A stretch of 64,000 nucleotides of DNA, from positions 349,207,390 to 349,271,389 of the forward strand of contig NC_092873.1 in NCBI RefSeq assembly GCF_028372415.1. The letters run 5' to 3'. Below the pieces are notes generated by a model. The model saw only the letters and a program-made list of their open reading frames with translations, searched no databases and was not told the DNA's origin. A program made the translations under genes and the position numbers. Below, in pieces: positions 34,050-45,328 of the stretch. Every line of letters begins with the position of its first letter. Within the stretch, counting starts at the first letter, position 1. This stretch comes from Notamacropus eugenii (lineage: Eukaryota > Chordata > Mammalia > Diprotodontia > Macropodidae).

Positions 34050-34292
34050 AGTGGATAGAGCGTTGGACCTGCTGTCAGGAAGACTGGAATTCAAATCCAG
34101 CCTCAGACACTTACTAGCTCTGTGACCCTGGACAAGACACTTAACCTCTGTCTGTCTCAGTTTTCTCAACTGTAAAATGGGGATAATAATAGCACCTATG
34201 CCCCACAGTTATTGTGAGGATCAAATAAGACACTATATATTTTGCACTTTGCAAAAGCCTTAAAACATTACATAAATGTGAGTTATTATTAT
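34050..34292 (+). repeat. CORE-SINE
   Basis: gcatacagtggatagagcgt, cctcagacacttactagctc, ctcaactgtaaaatggggat, and a TTATTATTATTA end. Confidence 0.8.
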
Positions 34293-34724
34293 TACCACCA
34301 TTCTGAGAACAGCCTTGACAGAAGTTGCCATTACATGATACTGGTCGTTTGGGTGGGTTCAAGGTCTTTTGGAGAAGTTACCAAAAAAAAGAAAAGGAAA
34401 AAACAAATCTGTTGACCTTTTAGCATGCAATATGCTTCAAAGGATACTATTAACTCCTAATACGTAAGCAAAAAGAGTTAAAATAAACCATACATTATCC
34501 AAATGTTTCTTCTGTTTAGAAAAGCAATCTCCAGAAATGGCATTTGTGCTTGTATTTGCAGTATGTAATAATGACGATAATATAATTCCCTTCAAAATTC
34601 AACAACTCAGCCATTGGGTGGGGTGGAGAGGTAAGAAAGGGGCCAGGAGAGAAGTCGTGGAATTTATGTAGTTACTGTTACAGCAACTGTGAAAGCAGGA
34701 ACCCCAAAATATTGGCGAAATGCC

Positions 34725-34925
34725 CTCTCCTGAGCTCAAACCTGGTTCCAGATATTTACTAGCTGTGTGGCCATGGGCAAATCACTTGGCCTGTCTGAGT
34801 TTCTTCAACTGTTAAAAAAAAAATGGGGATAGTATTAGTACCTACCTCTCGGTGCTGTTGTGAGGATCTGGTGAGATAATTAGCCAGTGCCAGGTACATA
34901 GTAGGCACTTAATTAATGTTTGTTT
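34725..34925 (+). repeat. CORE-SINE, 5' truncated
   Basis: tatttactagctgtgtggcc, aaaaatggggatagtattag, tgccaggtacatagtaggca. Confidence 0.75.
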
Positions 34926-35336
34926 CCTTCCTTCCATCTCAAAACTGGAAACAAATCTTGCCAATTACATACAAGAGCTTCATGATGCATTTTGTTATTG
35001 GTAGCTTCAGTTCTAAACCACACAATGATACGTTGTTGACCGCTACAGGGTAATTATAGAAACTTAAACTTCATCCCTGAATCTGGACAAAATGAAACAT
35101 TAAGTTTTTGAGCTTTAAATCTGAAGAGTGAAGAGCTGGATTTGTGGAAAATTCACAATTCAAACTATGGACATTATACCTAGTAACAAAAGGGATGACA
35201 AACATGATATCTATCTTTTCAAACTATTTTGAAATGGGGATGATCTTACTTAGAATGGAATTTCAAAAAGACCTTTTTGAATTTGATAACATGACTCCCC
35301 AACTAGAACACCAATTTTATGAAAACAGACCGATTT

Positions 35337-37444
35337 TTAAAAAATATGATTTATTTATTTTTCAGTTCTCAACATTCACTTTCACAAAAATTTTAATTCA
35401 AAATTTTCTCCCCATCTCTCCCCACCCTCCACCCCAGTACAGCATGCACTCCATCCATCCCTTTCCTCCAGTGTGTCCTCCTTTCTATAACCCACTCCCC
35501 TTCTTCTATCCCTTTCCCCTCTATTTTCCTGTAGGGCAAAGTAGATTTCTATACCCCATTGCCTGTATATCTTATTTTCCAGTTGCATGCTAAAACAATT
35601 CTTGGAAATCCTCTATTTCCATTTGAAATTTCCAGTTTGAAATTAAAATTCCATTTTTTCCCCTGAAGTATTATACTCAGTTTTGCTGGGTAGGTGATTC
35701 TTGGTTTTAATCCTATCTCCTTTGACTCTGGAATATTGTATTCCAAGCCCCTCAGTCCCTTAGTATAGAAGCTGCTAAATCCCATGTTATCCTGATTGTA
35801 TTTCTACAGTACTTGAATTGTTTCTTTCTGGCTGCTTGTAATATTTTCTCCTTGACCTGGGAACTCTGGAATTTGGCTATAGTATTCCTAGGAGTTTTCC
35901 TTTTGGGATCTCTTTCAGGAGATGATCAGTGAATTCTTTCCATTTTTATTTTACCCTCCAGTTCTAGAATATCAGAGCAGTTTTCCTTGATAATTTCTTG
36001 GAAGATGATGTCGAGGCTGGTTTTTTTAATCATGGTTTTTAGGTAGACCAATAATTTTTAAATTTTCTCTCCTGGATCTATTTTCCAGGTCAGTTACTTT
36101 TTCAATGAGATATTTCACATTGTATTCTATTTTTTCATTCTTTTAGTTTTGTTTTATAATTTCTTAGTTTCTCATAAAGTCATTAGCTTCTATCTGGTCC
36201 ATTCTAATTTTTAAAGAACAATTTTCTTCAGTGAGCTTTTGAACCTCCTCTTCCATTTGACCAGTTCTGATTTTTAAAGCATTCTTCTCCTCATTAGTTT
36301 TTCGGACCTCTTTTGCCATTTGGGTTTGTCTATTTTTAAAGGTGTTATTTTCTTCAGCATTTTTTGGGGTCTCCTTTAGCAAGCTGTTGACTTGCTTTTC
36401 ATGATTTTCTTGAATCACTCTCATTTCTCTTCCCAATTTTTCCTCCACTTCTCTTACTTGATTTTCAAAATCCTTTTTGAGCTCTTCCATGGCCTAAGGC
36501 CATTGCATATTTATTTTGGAGGTTTTGGATGCAGAAGCCTTGGCTTTTATGTCTTTATCTGATGGTATGCATTGTTCTTCCTCATCCAAAAGGATGGGAG
36601 AAAATATCTTTTCACCAAGAAAGTAACTTTCTGTGGTCTTATTTTTTCCTTTTTTTGGGCATTTTCCCAGCCAGTTACTTGACTTTTGAATCCTTTGTCA
36701 AGTGGAGGGTATATTACCTTAGGCTTCAGAGGTTTTGTGCAGCTGTTCTCTGACATATTTCTAGGGATGTGTAAGTTATCAGTTCCTCCAAGGTGGCACA
36801 ATCAAGTGGGAGGAATTTACTCCTCTCCTGGCCTGTGTTCTGGTCTGTGAGCATGCACTCTTTTCTGCCCTGAAACTGTGAGTAGGATTCCGACTCCACA
36901 GTCCGCTCCGCCAAGCCAGTGCTCTTCCTCACCCCAAGACCACCATTCAGGACTGAGACCCTGATCAGCCACTTAGTTCCCCCACGGTCTTTAGGCTGAG
37001 GACTCCAAAAGTGGAAACTGCTGCTGTACTGGCTGTTGCCTCCCTGGGGCTAGGACTGGGGCCAGACCTTGCTCTCCTCTCAGCCAGGTAAAAGAGCTTT
37101 CTTACTGACCTAAGAAGCTGTCTTTGGTATTTGTGGGTTGAGAAATCTGGGAACTTCAGCTGCTACCCATGATTCCAGGCCCCAAAGCCTGCTCCAGTTC
37201 TGTCTGTGCCACTTAGCCCATGCTGGGCTGTGCTCCACTCCAAGCCTGATGCAATAAACCTTTCCCATTCATCTTCCAGGCTGTCTTGGCCTGAAAATCT
37301 GTTTCACTCTGTCATTTTGTGACTTTTGTTGCCTGAGAATCTGTTTAGAGTCATTTTTTACAGGTATTTTATGGGCTATGGAGGGAGAGCTAGAGGAGGT
37401 CTGTCCTTCCACTCTGCTATCTTGGCTCTGCCCCCCCCCCCCCC
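35337..37444 (-). mobile_element. HAL1-like (ORF1-only) L1 derivative
   Basis: Starts on the minus strand with ggggcagagccaagatagca, the marsupial L1 5' end, then about 0.8 kb of 5' UTR. ORF1 runs from an ATG near 36650 to about 35600: an N-terminal segment (FSPILLDEEEQCIPSDKDIK), a long coiled coil (MEELKKDFENQVREVEEKLG onward, 36490-36164) and the RNA-binding C-terminal part (KEKILQAARKKQFKY; GLKPRITYPAKLSIILQGK). It then passes straight into a short L1-type 3' end (aaaattttgaattaaaattt, aaaaataaataaat) at 35337-35590. ORF2 is entirely missing. ORF1 is interrupted by several stops and frameshifts. Flanks show a similar accgattttt/actgattttt pair, a probable target duplication, so both ends are original. 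Confidence 0.8.
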
Positions 37445-40400
37445 GACTGATTTTTTTTTTTTTAAAGATGCAAAATGCTATAACCATCATGAACAAACAC
37501 ATTGTTCCACAAAAATATCTCAAGATTTGTACAAAAGCCCCAAACACTCCAATGTGAGCATGATCAATCACTGTCTCTCTCACAGTGTCCACTTCTGTTC
37601 TAATAAGGCAGGATCTGGCTTTGGGCTCCCAATTTCTGGAGCTCAGTTGGCTTGGGATTCCCTCCTTCACCTCCCCCCTTTTTTTGAGAATGGGCTCATT
37701 TCAGGTCTATTTGCAAGAGTTCAGTATGAGTTTCCTTGCACAGCTCATATTTTTCAATCTTCTGGCTCCTCCCCTTCCTCTTCTTCTCCCATTCTCATCA
37801 GCTTTCCCTTTCCCCTTTACTTGAGCTTGGGGCTTCTTCCCACTCCCACGTCCCATCTTTTGGGGCCATTTTGGACTGGATAGAGAAATCTAATTGTTTC
37901 TCTATCATTAATCTTTCTGGGGTCTTGTCCAAAGAGCTAGATTTCTCAGTCTTTCATATTGCCACCTGAATCAGTAGTTTTCAAAACTTAAGACCTAGCA
38001 GAAGAAATAAAAATCATTCAGGTACATGACTTCAATAATTATATCATCCCCACAATTCAACTTACTACTAGAATTGAACTAAGGATACAGCAGTATCCTT
38101 TCAGAACAACAGAAGGTGAACTTACATCCCAATACTTTTGGTCATCTACAAAAACAATTATTTTATTCAAACCCCATTCAGTACCTTTCTCACCATGCCT
38201 TTCTTTTGCCCTTCTCCAACCACCCTAGGGACTGCTCTGACCCTGTGGAATGGCCCCTACCTTATGGGATAGTAGGACAGGGAAGATGGAAGGAAGATTG
38301 ATATGACTATTCATACCACTTGGATGAGTTGAGAGTTACTAACTACAAGCCTTCTGATAGGATGGAAGACCACTAAAACTTGTCTTTTGTCCTGATCCTG
38401 CCTCTGAAAGTCCTCCAAGACCTTACCCTCTGCCTGTGACTATGCCCCCCAGACATCTAGGCACTGTCATCTGACCCACTGATGTGCCTTAAGGACACCA
38501 GGGCCTTGTAATCAGACCCATTTATCCACCCTTAGGACCTCCAGACCCTTCCATTCCCTGCAATTGAATTCTTTTATATCTGTTGTCTTTCCAAATTGGA
38601 GTGTGAACTCCTGGAGAGTACAGACCATCTCATTTTTTTCATTTGTATCCCAAGGAAACAGACAAAGCTGCCCTCACTTCTCACACTCCAGTTTAAAACC
38701 TAACATACTAGGAAAGTATGTAGGGAAGAAAGCTAAGGTCCCTGAGATAGGTTTGGTTGCCAGACTTGTGTTACCTAAGCTTTGAATAGGAAAACTTCTG
38801 AGTTAATTAAGGTTATGATTGCTTTTTTCCAAGCCCTGGAGAGATACATAAAGATCCCTCCTCAATTCCTAAAGCAATGAAGACAAAAAGGGAAGAAAGA
38901 CAATTCTTAGATTACTTCAGTTAATGGAATTTAGACTGTTTCTTGTTGCTCGTTCTTTATTCTTGAAGGGGACCAATGACATCAGGAGGATGATGTCTTG
39001 ACTTGCAAGTGAATTGGATTTAAGTGAAGCAGAGCTGGGCAAAGTCATCAGCCTCACCCTCTCTTCCAGAGTCACTGGAGTCCAGGAAGGATACAGGGAT
39101 CAGGAAAACTAGTGATGGCAGCTGGAAGGGAGAAAACCTGTAATGCTCTACAAGAGGAATTGAATGGCTTTAGGAAAATGATTCTCTGAGCTTCTGTGCC
39201 TAGAATTAAGCAAGTATTCTTCTGTTTGATGAAGCAAACTGTTATCTGATCTGTTTCCTAAACTCTTTGTGGACTCTGCCTCAATTTTGTCTTTCTTTGT
39301 GTCTGCAGGGCTTAACATAGTGCCTGACATATTGTAGGAGCTTATTAGATGCTAGTTGACTGACTGTGTGTGCTAGTCCTTTTGGTCATTTCCTTCTAGT
39401 TTAGGAAAAGAAGACGATAAAGAAAGATTAGGATTATAGGGAAGAAGTTTCCCATACAGTGGGACTTTTAAGGATCTCTTAAAAAGTGAGAGAGAACACT
39501 CAGAGAAGAGGAAGGTGATGAGCCCTCCCACCATGTGGAGCACCAGTGTTGGTGATGTCATCCTCCTCTTCTCCCAAGAGACTAAAATAGCAAGGTATAT
39601 GACTATGTTTAGTTTTTAATCTCCAGTGCTGGAACTCTAAGGATTCCAGCTGACACCCCCTCTCCTGCCCACATATAAGAAGGAACTTGTCTTCCCTTTC
39701 GTTGCCTTACTTAAAATGAGTAGGACTGGCACCTGTCTTAGTGTGGTCTTTAATTCTATTAAACACCACATCAGACTGATTTAGTCTTATTCCTTATAAA
39801 TATTTGTACAACATGAGTGTGTGTGTGAAGGCACTGGGAACCACAGAAGAGAGAATGACCTTTCCTAATGCAGTTCTGGGATCCCAGCCCCCAGGTTACT
39901 TGTTAGAGATTATACTCTGTAACTGAGAACAAGGACAAAATTACTAAGAACCTAGTAGATTTTAGATTTACCCCTTGAGATTACAAGTCTAACGGAGCCT
40001 TAGGGTTACATGTGAAATATACTGAGACTTCACAATGACTTCTGAGTTAGGGAGCTGTCCAAAGGCATGAGGGGACTGTCAATTTGTTCATTTCTCTCTC
40101 TAAGCAGAAAAATGGTAAGATATGGAATAACCTAGAATTAGTAAAAAAAAAATATTTTTGAAAGATTTGTGCCTATGACACAGAGTATGTAGTATGGCAT
40201 TTGTTTCTTCAACAATTCCTAAAATCTAGCATAATACTTGGCACACTACAAGCAGTTAATAATGCTTTTGCACTCATTCATTCACCTGTTCAATAGTCCA
40301 CAGAACTTTAAATATAAAAGGATAATAGCATAACAGTAATTTGAACTCCCTAGACTAAGATAAGGGCTTAAAATAGAGGGGGTCTGAACAAAAATCCAAG

Positions 40401-40940
40401 CCTTGTTAACAAAACACAGTGCTCATCACCCCAAGGCAGCAATAAAAGGATGAGTATTTCTTCCTCAAAAAGGAGGAAATGAATGGAGAGATCTTTGCAG
40501 AGCACATTAGGAACCAGCAGAGATATTTTTGGAAAAAAGAGCTCACTTCACAAAGCAATAGTAAAGACTGAAAACAGCCTTCACAGTCCAACAGTCCAAT
40601 GAGTTTAGGAGACTAATGTCATGGAATCAAAAGGCCCACCATGGGTAAACACTCACATGAATCCCATCAATAACACGTTGACAAAGTATGAAAACAAATG
40701 AATGAGTAAGTCATGAGGATTTGTTTACAGAAATAGAAGGGTATTTTTTTTTTTAAGGATTAGGTAATTGCCACTATAGAAAGATTATCCTTAAAGACCT
40801 GGGGCTTAATGATGGATAGAAATCATGCAATAAAACGATGGAAACGGCAGATTGAAGAATTTACCATCATCCTCATCATCTTGTAATGCACCTAGAATTG
40901 CCCTGAAAATGCTTTTAGTAACTATGCAGAAAATGAGCTT
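37445..40940. other. Intergenic spacer
   Basis: No gene is seen. Contains a diverged SINE tail at 38938-39085 and an L2-like tail piece near 38560-38670; the rest is unclassified. Confidence 0.45.
38938..39085 (-). repeat. WSINE-like SINE tail, inverted
   Basis: gaccaatgacatcaggagga, tgacttgcaagtgaattgga, gggcaaagtcatcagcctca; a diverged relative of the copy at 25225-25480. Confidence 0.55.
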
Positions 40941-40945
40941 CCATC

Positions 40946-41367
40946 TGTAACGCCAATGTGATACCCTCAGCAGCCGCGATGGATATGCACGCATATTTCC
41001 AGGGTAAATTCGCAAAATGTAAACTCTATTCCTCAAAGATGAAACCAGAATATTTATTCAGATACCAGAAAGCCAGTTCCACCATGGTAACCAAGAAGTT
41101 TATATACATCACTAACATAAGGAGCACTAACATCCTCAAGCTTTCCCTCCGTTAGACCTCCCCATAAACAAGCTCCCCTAGGCAAAATTCCTCCCTCTCT
41201 CACTCACTCTAGCTGCTCTGCCTCATTCTCTCTTCCTGCTCCACCCAGCAAGCATCTCCCACCATCAACTTCATGGGACTCTAGCTGTGGGCTGGGCTAA
41301 AGCTCAAAGCAGGTCACATGGGCCTATTAAGGGGCAGGGAAGATCTTCAAATTCCCTTACCATTACA
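40946..41367 (-). mobile_element. Solo LTR (endogenous retrovirus kin)
   Basis: 422 bp bounded by TG...CA termini (tgtaacgcc on the left, ccattaca on the right of the plus strand) and flanked on both sides by the 5-bp duplication ccatc. It is homologous to 46950-47427 in the opposite orientation. There is no internal retroviral sequence, so it is the product of LTR-LTR recombination. Retrovirus class is not determined; 5-bp duplications fit several classes. Moderately old, judged by its divergence from the other copy. Confidence 0.85.
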
Positions 41368-42865
41368 CCATCCTACCATTTGAATTCAATTACAAAAAGC
41401 AGTAAAAGATTAAAAGAATGAGATTTTAATTACTTCTAGAAATACTTTTTCTTTACACACTTTACAGAGTGACAGTAAAGGTGGACAACAGGTAGGCCTC
41501 ATTGGACTTGTGAAATGCAACTCACGCCTGAAAGGAATCTTTATTATAATATATCAGTCAAGTGGTCATCTAGCCTCTAACTGATGGAGGGAACCCCCCA
41601 CCTCTCAAGCCAGCCCATTTCATGGAGTGCTCTAATTGCTAGAGTTTTATCTGATCCACATATCTTTGATATGACAGCTTTCCTAATCCTGTCTTGTCCC
41701 TACCCAAGTCTTTTCTCCTCTAGGCTAAATATCCCCAGTTCCTTTAACACTAGTTATATGTTATGGATATGTAATATGGATTCTAGGCTCATCATTATTC
41801 TGGTTTCTTCCATCTGGATGCTCTCTAGAGAATCCCTACATCTTCTGAATGATGTGGTCTTTCCCAGGCAGGACATAGGGTACATTGGAACTACCATTTC
41901 CTCAAGTCCCACTTTCCTGAGGATTTTAACTCCCCCTGGAAGGGAAACACACTTCAAGTTGTTAGAGTGGTAACACCCTTCCCACTATACTTGCATTATT
42001 TGAATACTTGATAGTAACAGTGAAAGGTAAAGTCCAGGTCCCTCACTTTCTTGTATCTTGGCTTAGCCCTCCAGCCATTCCTCTAGCTTTGGGGCCACAA
42101 CAGTCCAGTTGTTTCAGCCAACCATTTCTAGTCAACCAACTCATTCCTAATTTAGTGACTTTGAGTAGATAATGAGCCAAATGGGTATGTCCACATCTTC
42201 TGAGGCACAGGCAAAGTCCCCAATAAAGGCTTTTTTTCTCTATAAATTTATCAAGTTGATTAGACCACGCCTTTGATCAAGACCCTATGTTATGTAACTC
42301 TTTATACTGACAGAAAGGTGGGGTGTACCCTTTAATTTTGACAATATGATATTAACATCTCAGAGTAGATATTCCTGAGCCTAAGAGCAGGAAGGAAGAA
42401 ACACAAAAGAGGTAGCCTAAAACAAGGTTTATGCTTGCTGGTCTAGAACATGTGCTCACAGCTATATGGAGGCTGAGGTGCTAGTTAGGGCAAGCTGCCC
42501 CTCCCCCATCCCACTTCTGGAGAAATAGATCAAACAGTCCTGACATGACTTTCAGCTGGAAAGAAAGAAAGTGGTGAAAGGTTACCTCTGCCCCTTTATA
42601 CATCCTCTGAGTCATCAGCCCTTCGGGCTTTGTAGCCAGTAGGGGATCTCTGCTTCTTCTCAATGGGGAAGCCCTTTAACTTCAAGTGACACATGGCTAG
42701 AAATAGGCCCCAAAGCTCCCTACATGGTAAATTTGTTGATATATTTTGCCATCCATACTGTCCCATACCTGTGGACAACATACACTTGAAAGATGGTAAG
42801 TGGTGATAATGATGTAAAAAGACTTAACTATGAACTTTGAGAAAGAAGCACATGGCCTCAGGAAA
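41368..42865. other. Intergenic spacer
   Basis: Nothing recognised except low-level MIR-like similarity near 41540-41960. Confidence 0.35.
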
Positions 42866-42867
42866 CC

Positions 42868-42976
42868 AAAACATTATCTTTGATGAGCGGACTGGAACTG
42901 GCCTCTAACCTGTAGGTGGCTGGAGCTGAACAAAGCAGGCTAGAGACAAGGGAGTTAGGAATCAAACAGAAGTTTA
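42868..42976 (-). mobile_element. LTR-end-like segment, inverted copy of 43605-43712
   Basis: About 105 bp whose reverse complement is clearly similar to 43605-43712 (shared ggtggctggagc, aacaaagcag, ggaatcaaacagaag). Similarity stops abruptly inside. It could be the end of a second LTR of the same family in opposite orientation, or a terminal inverted repeat. Confidence 0.5.
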
Positions 42977-43604
42977 ATTTCAGAGGAAAACAGGTTTGCA
43001 AACCAAAGTCCCCCTGAGAAGGCGGAGCTTGTGGCTTGTAGCAGGGTTAAGGTTTTTATACATGAGAAACTGCAAAAAGGCAGGACCCAACACGTCATTC
43101 TTAGATCTTGAGTAAACAGTTCCCATGGCAGGCCCATGAGTGCAGGCATTTTGGGGATAATATAGACATTCTTGGGTCCTATGGGAACAGTCGCTAAGTT
43201 ATTGGAATCATTGAGCCTTGTGATCATTCAGCAGGTTACAAAACCAGAGTTAGCATGGTGGGAATAGGAGTGTAGTCCCTGGCTCAGTTTACTTAGCAGT
43301 TTATAAGCACAGGAATTGTTCAGTGTCAGGAGAGGTGATTGATCGCCTTCTCCTGTGGTATGACAGCTGTAGGTCTAGCTCTCAGGCCAGAATCTCTTGG
43401 GAAATAGGGGAGCTCCAACAAATCTAAACAGTTTCTGATAAATATGAAAATCATAAATCTCTCAGAGAATACTTGTTCCTGGTCAAAGCTGAGGAGAGCA
43501 CAAAGGATTGTTGTTACACTAAGCTCAGGGCAAAGCCTGCTTGCTGGACTTTAACTCTAGATAACAGGATGTCTCCTAATACCTTTAAACTCAAGAGACT
43601 CTTT

Positions 43605-44229
43605 GTCCTAACTAAGAGACTTCTGTTTGATTCCTGACTTCTATTTCTAGACTGCTTTGTTTGGCTCCAGCCACCCATAGGTTAGAAGTCAATTCCAATC
43701 TGGTTGTTACACAGTTTAAATTGGTATCAGAAGTGGAACTGGATGGAACAGGGCCAAGTAGACTTCCCAGTATCAGTGGGAGTGGACTATGCCACCAGAG
43801 ATTTCTCCAGAGTCTGATACCCCACCCACCCCCTCATCTGGTGAGTCTACCACCCTTTTCTGGCTTCAGTCCTGGGCTCATGATTTTGGTTGAGCTCAGC
43901 AATCTTTGTGAAGAAAAATCCAAGGCCCCTCCTGTGACCCTGTTCCTCTTGAATGTCTCTGGTAAAGATATCCTTTCATAACTGCACACCTCTGTCAACT
44001 AGCTTCTCTGCATGCTTCTGTAAAATTGGGGCCTCTGCACACCTCTGTAAAATTTCAACTGTGTGTCGAACTGCATATATCAGTAACTTGTGTGCCTCCG
44101 TCAAATTGGTTTGGTTTGTATCTGCCTTGTTTTGTCTGTGTCTTTGTAAAATGGCTGTGTCATGTTGGTGTTGTGAGCTAGATTCTGTTACCTTGAAGGA
44201 CTTAAAATGCAGCCAGTCAGAGAAACTTC
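43605..44229 (+). mobile_element. ERVL-like LTR end, primer-binding-site-like sequence and leader
   Basis: The segment ends an LTR-like sequence at about 43711 (ttgttaca) and is followed at 43721-43736 by ttggtatcagaagtgg, which resembles the primer binding site of ERVL-type elements. About 490 bp of leader-like, noncoding sequence follows until the COPS6 retrocopy at 44230. No gag, pol or env is visible. A broken, old fossil. Confidence 0.4.
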
Positions 44230-45112
44230 TTTTTTTTTTTTCATGGGAGGGGGAACTATTTCTCATTTATTAACAATCTGGGTGGAGGGAAGTTATGTAG
44301 ACTTGAGGGTTTCTCTAAAGGGGAAATAAGTCACTTTCGTGCCTCTGGGGCAACTGTTTTCCTCAGTGAAGCAGATCTCTGCCCATTGCCCTCATTTAAT
44401 ATGGGGGAAGGGTTGCCCCCTTCTAGAACAAAAGTCCTCTCATTAGTATGCCAATGCCATTGAACTTATTTACAAACTGGTTCACTGTGTTGCATGTTTT
44501 GATGATGGTGCCAAGGTAGGCCATGAGCCCAACATCATTACATTGATCATAAAAGTCTGTCTTGAACTTATCTGCGCTGAGCACAAGGAGGCAATGACAC
44601 AGAGCATAGGCTTCATGTAGTATTTCATGATTAAAAGGAACCTCCCCTTCTTCCAAAGCCTTGACATATTCTAAGGTAAGCTTGTCCCGACTATGCAGCA
44701 TCTTAATGGCACTGTACTACGTGCTCTGCCACAGTAGAGTTCTCTCCATTACCTGTAGTTGTCATTCGAGTCATGTGATCCACACCAATCCACTCAGCCT
44801 CTTCTGTGGCTAATGTGTAGGTCAGTTCAGCAAATAGCATTGTTGCCTCTCCATTGATGATGTCAATGACAGACTCAAAAATGCTGACTGGTAGATCAGT
44901 GTGCTTGGTCATGGGAGTTAGCATCAGGAACAGAGGGCTCTCAATGATCTCACACACCTGGTGTGGTTGTGGAGGTCCGAAGGATCTGGTGGACCCCCTA
45001 TGGTATACCAATCTAGAAACTCCAGTTCCTTGAATACCTGCTTAAACTGTTCCTCTTTGGTGTAGTAATATTCTTTGTGCAAGTAAATGACAAGATTAAT
45101 AGCTTCATTGTT
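44230..45112 (-). pseudogene. COPS6: COPS6 retrocopy, 5' truncated
   Basis: Intronless copy of the COP9 signalosome subunit 6 gene (MPN-domain scaffold of the deneddylase). Minus strand: [20 protein letters not shown] near 45060, then [59 protein letters not shown] and [20 protein letters not shown], ending MRGLLF with TAG at 44423. At least two frameshifts separate these blocks (near 44960 and 44705). A 3' UTR with AATAAA (44271-44266) and a 12-nt poly(A) (T run 44230-44241) follow, proving retroposition. The N-terminal third is missing. Nonfunctional. Confidence 0.95.
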
Positions 45113-45118
45113 CTAGGG

Positions 45119-45320
45119 CAGGGGTGGGAAACCTTTGGCCCTGAGGCCGCATGTGGCTCTCAAGGTCCTTAAGTGTTGGCCTTTGACTGAATCCAAACTT
45201 CACAGAACAAATCCCCTTCATAAAAGGATTGGTTCTGTAAAACTTGAACTCAGTCAAAAGGCTGCACCCAGGACCTAGAAGGCTACAGGTGGCCTTGAGG
45301 CTGAAGGTTCCCCACCCCTA
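45119..45320. mobile_element. hAT-like MITE with 8-bp duplication
   Basis: 202-bp palindromic element homologous to 27579-27762. Terminal repeats caggggtgggaaacct and aggttccccacccct. Flanks ttctaggg and ttttaggg match at 7 of 8 bases, the duplication length expected of hAT transposons. Confidence 0.8.
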
Positions 45321-45328
45321 TTTTAGGG

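Larger units (their letters stand above)
30660..35328. other. Intergenic spacer, repeat-rich
   Basis: No active gene is supported. Holds a Ty3/gypsy RT relic, an AC microsatellite, three SINEs and an unassigned minus-strand frame at 31807-32013. Confidence 0.5.

Noticed and set aside
36164-36490. Coiled-coil host gene
   Set aside because: The sequence is the coiled coil of marsupial L1 ORF1, in the right context of an L1 5' UTR and ORF1 C-terminus.
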